Source: Verrucomicrobiia bacterium (lineage in GTDB: Bacteria; Verrucomicrobiota; Verrucomicrobiia; CAIQCK01). From it: 5,418 nucleotides of DNA. Positions 1-5,418 of the stretch are shown here, piece by piece (within the stretch, counting starts at the first letter, position 1; each line of letters begins with the position of its first letter). Under the pieces are notes generated by a model. That model ran no database searches and had not been told where the DNA came from. It saw only the letters and a program-made list of their open reading frames with translations. A program made the position numbers and the translations under genes. The stretch covers positions 1-5,418 of the forward strand of contig JAOACV010000214.1 in assembly GCA_026417675.1 (NCBI GenBank), given 5' to 3'.

Positions 1-189
1 TCCATCGCCCGATCCTGGTTGTTCCGCCGGCGGCGTTGCCTCCGTTTCGACACAACCGGTCGGCGCGGTCCTCGCGCTGGCACCATCCATCGTGCGAAAC
101 ACTCTAAGGGAAACCGGCAGACCTCGCCAAGCGTAATGGCTGCGCGGCCGCAAAACACGGCGAGGTCATCCATCGCACCGGCTGAGCAT
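1..189. other. Region without a supported gene
   Basis: I see no convincing gene here. On the minus strand two overlapping ATGs, at 90 and 86, open frames that run off the left edge. The one from 86 gives an Arg-rich start ending NNQDRAM, the one from 90 a Pro/Thr/Gly-rich one. Neither has a good Shine-Dalgarno and neither is recognisable, so one of them could at most be the first 28-30 codons of the next gene. A 9-bp perfect inverted repeat (120-128 with 159-167) encloses a smaller 4-bp one (141-144 with 149-152) and may form a branched hairpin. Confidence 0.4.
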
Positions 190-269
190 GGTGGAGCGCG
201 TTCTCCGAACGCGCTGAGGGCGCGCCGTCATGGCTGCGGGAAAATCGCGTTCGGAGAACGCGATCCACC
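190..269. repeat. REP/BIME-like pair of inverted palindromic repeats
   Basis: Two 26-base arms, 190-215 and 244-269, are inverted copies of each other with 24 of 26 positions identical, separated by 28 bases. Each arm is itself a hairpin. The left has a 9-bp stem (195-203 with 207-215) and a TCC loop; the right has a 9-bp stem (244-252 with 256-264) and a GGA loop. Both stems are perfect. Each hairpin is preceded on its outer side by GGTGG. The two differences between arms fall at positions that pair with each other, changing a G-C pair into a T-A pair. An imperfectly duplicated extragenic hairpin with a conserved GTGG-like tetranucleotide at its foot is the layout of REP sequences arranged as a BIME, the type mobilised by RAYT (TnpA-REP) transposases. 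No RAYT gene is in the window. The alternative fold is a single long 26-bp stem. Confidence 0.75.
241..264 (-). terminator. Possible intrinsic terminator of the operon
   Basis: Read on the minus strand, the operon-proximal hairpin (264 down to 244) has a perfect 9-bp stem, GC-rich in the middle, with a three-base loop. It is followed by three U residues, four counting the last stem base. It starts 36 nt after the stop codon of the cupin gene. The U-tract is short, so termination may be partial, or the hairpin may mainly protect the RNA 3' end, as REP hairpins are known to do. Confidence 0.45.
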
Positions 270-299
270 GGGTCGCAGATTGTCGCGCTTTGGCGCCGC

Positions 300-989
300 T
301 TATTTCACGTCCTTCAGAAAGAAATCGTTCATCGCCTTGTCAAGATGGCGCACGCCGGCGTCGGTGTGGACGTTGGCGACTTCCGTGATGATCGCGCCTT
401 CGGGACCGGCCATCTGCCAGTGATGCGCGCCCTCGCGGTTGAGCGGGACGAAGTCGCCGGGTTTCGCGACCACCTCGTGCTCGACAGTGACCTTGCCGCC
501 GTTGTGGATGGCGGGGACCTTGACCGTCAGGTTGGGTTCGCCCTCGCCGACGATGTGGGAGAGTCCGTGGCGCACCAGCCAGCCTTCGAGCTTGGAGGGG
601 TTGCCCTTGGCCGCCTCGTGCCAATGCTCCGGCAACATCTGGTTCGGCATCAGGAAGATGTCCATCAGCATGTAGCGGTCCTTCTCGTTGTTGTTCCACA
701 TCACCGCCGCCAGGCCGACCTCGGCGAAGCGGCCGAGACCGTAGTCGGTGATCCAAAGCTTTTCACGGATGCCGGGATAGATCGGGTAGCCGTGATATTT
801 CATCAGCGCCACGACGGCGTCGCGGGCCTTTTCCATGTCAAACTTGCCGTCGGTGTAGTAGTGGGCGTTGTCCATGTTGATCTTCACGGTTTTTTCTCCA
901 TGCGCGCCGCAGGCGACCAGCCACAGGATCGCCGGCAACGTCGCGCCCGCGCAGAGCGCGCGAAGGGTTTGGCTTGTCACAAGATTCAT
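300..989 (-). CDS. Lipoprotein with D-lyxose ketol-isomerase-type cupin domain
   Basis: A 229-residue protein. Residues 1-27 form a lipoprotein signal peptide with lipobox L-V-A-C (Cys27), so membrane anchoring outside the cytoplasm is predicted. The remainder resembles the D-lyxose isomerase family (B. subtilis YdaE type; D-lyxose/D-xylulose and often D-mannose/D-fructose). Shared features as I recall them are DYGLG at 82-86, PEHWH at 120-124, an acidic residue 11 positions after the second His, PGDF at 177-180, and HHWQMAGPEGA near 189-199. The expected metal ligands H122, H124, E135 and H190 are all present. Start: ATG at 989 with GAGG six bases upstream (996-999). It is the last gene of the operon, 41 nt after the Gfo/Idh/MocA gene. 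The family call is fairly sure. Isomerase activity is inferred, and a secreted location is unusual for an enzyme that normally feeds cytoplasmic metabolism. Confidence 0.9.
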   Translation of the reverse strand: MNLVTSQTLRALCAGATLPAILWLVACGAHGEKTVKINMDNAHYYTDGKFDMEKARDAVVALMKYHGYPIYPGIREKLWITDYGLGRFAEVGLAAVMWNNNEKDRYMLMDIFLMPNQMLPEHWHEAAKGNPSKLEGWLVRHGLSHIVGEGEPNLTVKVPAIHNGGKVTVEHEVVAKPGDFVPLNREGAHHWQMAGPEGAIITEVANVHTDAGVRHLDKAMNDFFLKDVK

Positions 990-995
990 CGTGCA

Positions 996-999
996 CCTC
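996..999 (-). promoter_or_regulatory. Shine-Dalgarno site of the cupin lipoprotein gene
   Basis: GAGG on the minus strand lies six bases before ATG 989. It supports the start that puts a complete lipoprotein signal peptide at the N-terminus. Confidence 0.6.
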
Positions 1000-1030
1000 G
1001 TTAGGTTGGGCTGTTGGGGTTGTCAGGCGG

Positions 1031-2317
1031 TCAAACAATTTCTTCCTTCGCGGCATCCCATCGCACCATCCGTCGTTTCCAGTAGGATTCGACCGACATC
1101 AGGTAAGTGGCGGTCTCCACGAACGCCTCGTCCACGCCGCACTTGGGCGTGCCTCGGCTGCGAACGCAGTTGAAGAAATCCTCCAGGTGGTTGGGCTGGC
1201 GCGGCGTTTGGCCTCGGACGTAGCCCTTCGGCAGGTCTTTCCGCTCGTTGTGCCGTTCGGGAACGATCGTGAAGGTGGTCGCGTCGTGCGCGATGCCGTC
1301 GAACCGCAACAGGGCGTCCTTGCCGCAGATTTCCACCGGCTGGCCGGCGCCGCTGTTCATGCTGGCGGTGAAGGTGACGGTGCGGCCGAGTTTGACGAAC
1401 TGATATGTCGCGACCCAAGTGTCGGGCACCTCGCGGTCGTCCTTCAAGAGCGCGTTGAGGCCCGCGCAAACGCAGGTGTCGGGAATGCCGTGGCCGAGAA
1501 GATATTGCACGAAATCCAGCTCGTGCGAGAGCAGGTCGCCCGCCTGGCCGGTGCCATAGCGCCAGTAACAGCGCCAGTGCCAGAAGTGCCGCTCGTTGAA
1601 CGGAATCTTCGGCGCGTCGCCCAGCCAGAGTTTCCAGTTCAGGTCTTTGGCGACCTTGGCGGGGTCGGGACGTTCCCACTGGTTGTAGTAGCCATACCAT
1701 CGCCAGATCGGATGCTGCGCGTCGTTGTTGCCGAAGCGGCCCGTGCGCACGAGCGTGATTGGGCCGAGGATGCCGGTGGCGATGAGTTCCTTGGCCTGCA
1801 ACGCGCACTGGCTCTGGCGCGCCTGATGGCCGAGCTGGAAGACGGTCTTGCTCTTCTTGATCGCGTCGCGCATCAGTTTGGCTTCCTTGAGCGTGCGGGA
1901 GAAGCCTTTCTCGCAGTAGATGTCTTTGCCGGCCTTCACCGCGTCGAGCACCATCTGGCAATGCCAATGGTCCGGCGTGCCGATGACCACCGCGTCCACG
2001 TTCGGGTCGGCCAAGAGTTCCCGGTAGTCCACATAAGCCTTCACCTCGGGATTGCGACTGCGCTCAATACCCTTCTGGCGATGCGGCCCATACACGTCGC
2101 ACACGGCGGTCACGCGGACGCCGTCGCAGTTGACGACGCCGTTGATGAGGTCGCCGCCGCGCGTGCCCAGCCCGATGCAGCCGACGCCAATCACCGCGTT
2201 GGGTGAGCGGGCGCTGAGAATGGCCGGGCCAAACGCCGACGCGGCTGCTAGGGCCGTTGCCGTCGCGCCAGTGTTGCTCAGAAACTGCCGTCGCGTTAGA
2301 TGGGTCTGTTCGTTCAT
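1031..2317 (-). CDS. Tat-exported Gfo/Idh/MocA family oxidoreductase
   Basis: A 428-residue NAD(P)-dependent oxidoreductase, probably acting on a sugar or cyclitol. The N-terminus has a twin-arginine signal, TRRQFLS at residues 8-14, followed by an Ala-rich hydrophobic stretch to about residue 36. Export to the periplasm, folded with its cofactor, is therefore predicted. The Rossmann fold follows: GLGTRG at 49-54, D74 after a beta strand, and TPDHWH at 114-119. The usual EKP motif appears as E136-K137-G138. The C-terminal substrate domain carries GDLLSHELD, with D261 and H265 at the expected catalytic region, and ends in a family-typical tail (VESYWKRRMVRW). Start: ATG at 2317 keeps a normal short Tat n-region and has a weak GGAAG five bases upstream. 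ATG at 2329 or an in-frame start at 2365 would lengthen the n-region. Periplasmic glucose-fructose oxidoreductase of Zymomonas is a known exported relative. The substrate is unknown. Confidence 0.95.
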   Translation of the reverse strand: MNEQTHLTRRQFLSNTGATATALAAASAFGPAILSARSPNAVIGVGCIGLGTRGGDLINGVVNCDGVRVTAVCDVYGPHRQKGIERSRNPEVKAYVDYRELLADPNVDAVVIGTPDHWHCQMVLDAVKAGKDIYCEKGFSRTLKEAKLMRDAIKKSKTVFQLGHQARQSQCALQAKELIATGILGPITLVRTGRFGNNDAQHPIWRWYGYYNQWERPDPAKVAKDLNWKLWLGDAPKIPFNERHFWHWRCYWRYGTGQAGDLLSHELDFVQYLLGHGIPDTCVCAGLNALLKDDREVPDTWVATYQFVKLGRTVTFTASMNSGAGQPVEICGKDALLRFDGIAHDATTFTIVPERHNERKDLPKGYVRGQTPRQPNHLEDFFNCVRSRGTPKCGVDEAFVETATYLMSVESYWKRRMVRWDAAKEEIV

Positions 2318-2396
2318 GTGGGCTTCCATTGTTTTTACTGCCGGTTCACGGCGCGGAGAAAACACTACTCCGGGCCGAAGTGCAAGCCTTCCGCGG

Positions 2397-3149
<753 letters not shown>

Positions 3150-3157
3150 AGTATCGT

Positions 3158-3163
3158 CTCCTT
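3158..3163 (-). promoter_or_regulatory. Strong Shine-Dalgarno site of the SDR gene
   Basis: AAGGAG on the minus strand lies eight bases before a GTG codon at 3149. It supports GTG as the start of the SDR gene, which begins just ahead of its cofactor-binding motif as expected for the family. Confidence 0.8.
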
Positions 3164-3176
3164 GGGGCGTGGATTA

Positions 3177-3206
3177 TTGGGAGAACTTGCAGCCGGTGCA
3201 ACCCAA
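3177..3206 (-). other. Possible intercistronic stem-loop
   Basis: On the minus strand TTGGG and TTGCA pair with TGCAA and CCCAA. The loop is CCGGC, and a five-base bulge lies on one side (3182-3186). This gives a 10-bp interrupted stem in the 87-nt gap between the hydrolase-like gene and the SDR, ending about 14 nt before the SDR Shine-Dalgarno. No U-tract follows, so it is not a standard terminator. It might affect RNA processing or relative expression. A stem this short in GC-rich DNA could be chance. Confidence 0.3.
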
Positions 3207-3236
3207 GAAACCGTCGAATCCCTCCGTTGCTTAGAT

Positions 3237-5404
3237 CTACTTGCCGCCCGCGGCTCGAAGCACCGGCTCGCCCCAAACCGCCCAGTCGTAACTGAAATCG
3301 CCCATCGCGTCGGTAACCAGGCTCAGGACGATCGCTTGGCCGGCGTGGCGCGCGAGGTCTGCCTGCAACGGCCTCCACGCGCCGGGCCGCAACTGCGCCG
3401 ACCACAACTCGCGGCCGTTGACCCGGACGCTGAAACCGACGCCGTGGGAGTTGGAGCCGTCGCGAATGCCCGCGAACGCCTCAAGCCGCGCGGGCGACGG
3501 CGGCAGTTGCAGGAGGTAATCCACCACCATCTGGCCGCTCTGCGGCGGATGAACGTGCAACGCGGCCTTCTTCACGCCACCGACCGTTGCTTCGCCCGCC
3601 GTCGGGCGCATGAAATCGTGCGGCGCGCTCTCCGTGCCGTCTGCGGCGACCAGAGCCGCGCAGTGCCTGGCCGCGCGCAGGTCGAGCGGCAACGTCACGG
3701 GCGCGGCGTCGGCAAACAGAACGTGAAAAGTCGTCGGCAGGGGAACGGAGACCGCCCAGAGATTCTTCCCCGCTGAAGCAAGACGCAACTCGCCATCGGC
3801 GCCGATGGCGCTCCGGACAGGCTTCGGACTGTGCATAACAACCTGTTGCGGGTCGTTCGACTCGGCAATCACACGCGGATGGGTGAACAACGCATGATCG
3901 AAGCTGACGTTTCCCTTTGGGCCGGGATGCGTTTCCAACCGCAGGACGATGTCCTTGCCGCGCAGCGCCGACAGATCGAGCGTCAGCGGTTCCGGCGCGG
4001 CGGAGGCGGTGTGATGTTGCGCCTCAAGTTTCCGGCCGCCCGCGCGCGCCTCGACACGGAACGTGACGCCGTCCGACTTGGGCGCCGCGCTCGGCCGCAG
4101 GCCCACATTGCTCGTGAAGTAAATCCGGGAGCGATTCGGCAGGCGCAGGCGGTATTCGATGAATGACACGCCTGTGTTCTTCTCGCGCCACGGCGGATGC
4201 AGGAAAACCCCGTCGAATTCCATCGCCGAATTGCCGCCCGATTCGTCCTGGAAACACGTCCCGGAGTAGCGTCGCTCGCGACCGTCGTTGAGCCGCACGC
4301 CGCTGTCGGCTCGTCCGTCGAACATCCATAACTTCGCGACATGGCAACCCGCATCGTCAAGGCTGACGGTGGCGAGCTGGTCGCGCACACTGGCGCGCCG
4401 CACGATGGCATGGGGAGGCAGCGCGGCGATGCGAAATGCGCTCAGATCGCGCGGGCGCGACAGCACCGTGTAGCTCTGCGCGGGATCGAGGCCGAAGACG
4501 CGCTTCTCGTCATAGGCCCGCCAGCCGGCGATGCTGCCGGCCACGCGCGCCTCGCCGACGCCTTCGATTCGCCGGTAAACTTCATGCTGGCTGGCGTCCA
4601 TCAGAACCGCGCCGCTTTCCCGCCGCAACACCGCACGGCCGCCGCCAGCAAGCCGGTAAGCCATCAACGCATCCTTCGGCCACGGCCCGCGGAAGTCCGG
4701 CTGCGCCTGCGTGCGTTGGAAGAACCGCGCCTCTTGGAAGAACGGCGCGAGCAGATCGGCCGACTCGCGCACCTGTCGCGCGCTGGTGTGCGCCAGCGTC
4801 GGGATGACGCCGAAATGATCGTAGCCGCGCCGCCACGCCTGATACAGAGGGCCGGTCGCGGGATTCGCCATGCCCAGGTAACCGTAGAGGGTCGTGTGCG
4901 GCGTCAACAGCGCCGAGCTGATCGGATGCGCCAGCGCGATGAGCCGGTCGTTCCATGTGCCGTCGGCGTGGCGCAGGCCGTGCAGATGCCGCTGCGCGAA
5001 CTCCTCGTGGCGATACGTGATTTCGTTCAGCCCCTCGCCGGAGATCGCCACATCGGGCAGCGCGGCGCGCAGTTCGCGGTGGAGCGCCAGGTTGCCCTGC
5101 GCGCAGTTCAGGCCGTCCATCAGGCCGTTGTCGTCGTTGAAGATGCAAAGCGTCTGGTCCAGATGCAGCGCGTCCACGCGGTGCTTCGCGCAAAGTTCCT
5201 TCATGCGCGCGACGAACAACTCCCGCCACGCGCGGCTGGCGGGATTGATGTAGGCGAACTGGATGGCGGGTCGCGCGCGATCCCACAGCCACCAGAGCAG
5301 CTCGCGGGTGAATGGGTCGCGCATCTGTTGCGGCTTGAACTTCTCGTAGAGCGGATGGAGCGGGTCGCAGCCGAAGTAATTCACATGGGGCATCACGCGA
5401 AAGC
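3237..5404 (-). CDS. Glycoside-hydrolase-like protein (DUF6259-type barrel) with two C-terminal beta-sandwich modules, 5' truncated
   Basis: Probable carbohydrate-active enzyme; substrate unknown. About 720 residues are present. Numbering from the apparent GTG at 5396, residues 1-240 look like the second half of a TIM barrel. Strand-like segments end in acidic residues: HLDQ with D80, then SGEGLNE with E121 and E125, which are candidate catalytic residues. This resembles the DUF6259 family as I remember it. Residues about 245-350 look like an all-beta domain. Residues about 395-508 and 607-712 are two similar jelly-roll-like modules separated by a linker; both end in a (F/Y)D(H/W)A motif, as in NPCBM-like carbohydrate-binding domains. 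The N-terminus, including any signal peptide, is missing: the frame stays open through G-F-R-V-M-P-H up to the contig edge at 5404, where adapter sequence starts. The GTG at 5396 is therefore not a real start. The stop is TAG at 3237-3239. It is the first visible gene of the operon. The family name is moderately sure; the hydrolase role is inferred. Confidence 0.8.
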
Positions 5405-5418
5405 CTGTCTCTTATACA
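5405..5418. other. Nextera/Tn5 transposase adapter remnant (not genomic)
   Basis: The last 14 bases, CTGTCTCTTATACA, equal the first 14 bases of the standard Nextera read-through adapter, which is the Tn5 mosaic end. They sit exactly at the sequence end and interrupt a gene that otherwise continues in frame. Untrimmed library adapter is by far the best explanation. It supplies an artificial in-frame TAA on the minus strand at 5412-5414. Confidence 0.95.

Noticed and set aside
19..423. Plus-strand open frame of 134 codons at the left edge
   Set aside because: It runs through the inverted repeat pair and into the 3' end of the cupin gene; the composition is Arg-rich and no domain is recognisable.
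974..2206. Long plus-strand open frame of 410 codons opposite the Gfo/Idh/MocA gene
   Set aside because: It is antisense to a gene with clear family motifs, resembles no known protein, and is the kind of open frame that GC-rich codon bias produces on the opposite strand.
2318..2396. Possible promoter (TTGCAC, 17 bases, TTTTCT) upstream of the Gfo/Idh/MocA gene on the minus strand
   Set aside because: Each box matches only three of six consensus bases, and same-strand spacing suggests read-through from the SDR gene.
4582..5292. Minus-strand open frame of 236 codons in another frame of the hydrolase-like gene
   Set aside because: It lies wholly within the hydrolase-like gene, whose own frame has coherent domain structure; this one is Arg/Ala-rich shadow sequence.
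5391..5396. GTG 5396 or ATG 5393 as the true start of the hydrolase-like gene
   Set aside because: No Shine-Dalgarno precedes them, the reading frame continues with barrel-like sequence to the genomic edge at 5404, and the upstream stop comes from adapter sequence.

Overview
The window is a GC-rich stretch of bacterial DNA. All four convincing genes lie on the minus strand, so they are transcribed from right to left. The combination of a Tat-exported Gfo/Idh/MocA oxidoreductase, a DUF6259-like glycoside-hydrolase-type protein and a secreted sugar-isomerase-like cupin suggests an environmental Verrucomicrobiota or Planctomycetota bacterium that lives on polysaccharides. Verrucomicrobiota is my preferred guess. 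This is inferred from gene content only; there is no marker gene here.

In transcription order the layout is as follows. (1) 3237-5404 is a large glycoside-hydrolase-like protein that lacks its N-terminus because the contig ends inside it. (2) 2397-3149 is a short-chain dehydrogenase/reductase. (3) 1031-2317 is a Gfo/Idh/MocA oxidoreductase with a twin-arginine signal. (4) 300-989 is a lipoprotein with a D-lyxose-isomerase-type cupin domain. The gaps are 87, 79 and 41 nt with no strong internal promoter or terminator, so the four genes probably form one operon whose promoter lies beyond the right edge.

The genes fit a carbohydrate-use module. The hydrolase-like protein with two related beta-sandwich modules would release or bind a sugar. 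The exported oxidoreductase and the membrane-anchored isomerase could oxidise or isomerise it outside the cytoplasm. The SDR would do a further redox step in the cytoplasm. The substrate cannot be read from the sequence.

Downstream of the last gene (190-269) is a compact pair of inverted copies of a palindromic element. Each copy folds into a perfect 9-bp hairpin, and the two differences between the copies are compensatory. This looks like a REP/BIME-type element, and the copy nearer the operon may also end transcription. Positions 1-189 hold no gene I can support.

The last 14 bases (5405-5418) match the Nextera/Tn5 transposase adapter. They are almost certainly not genomic, and they place a false in-frame stop ahead of the truncated first gene.
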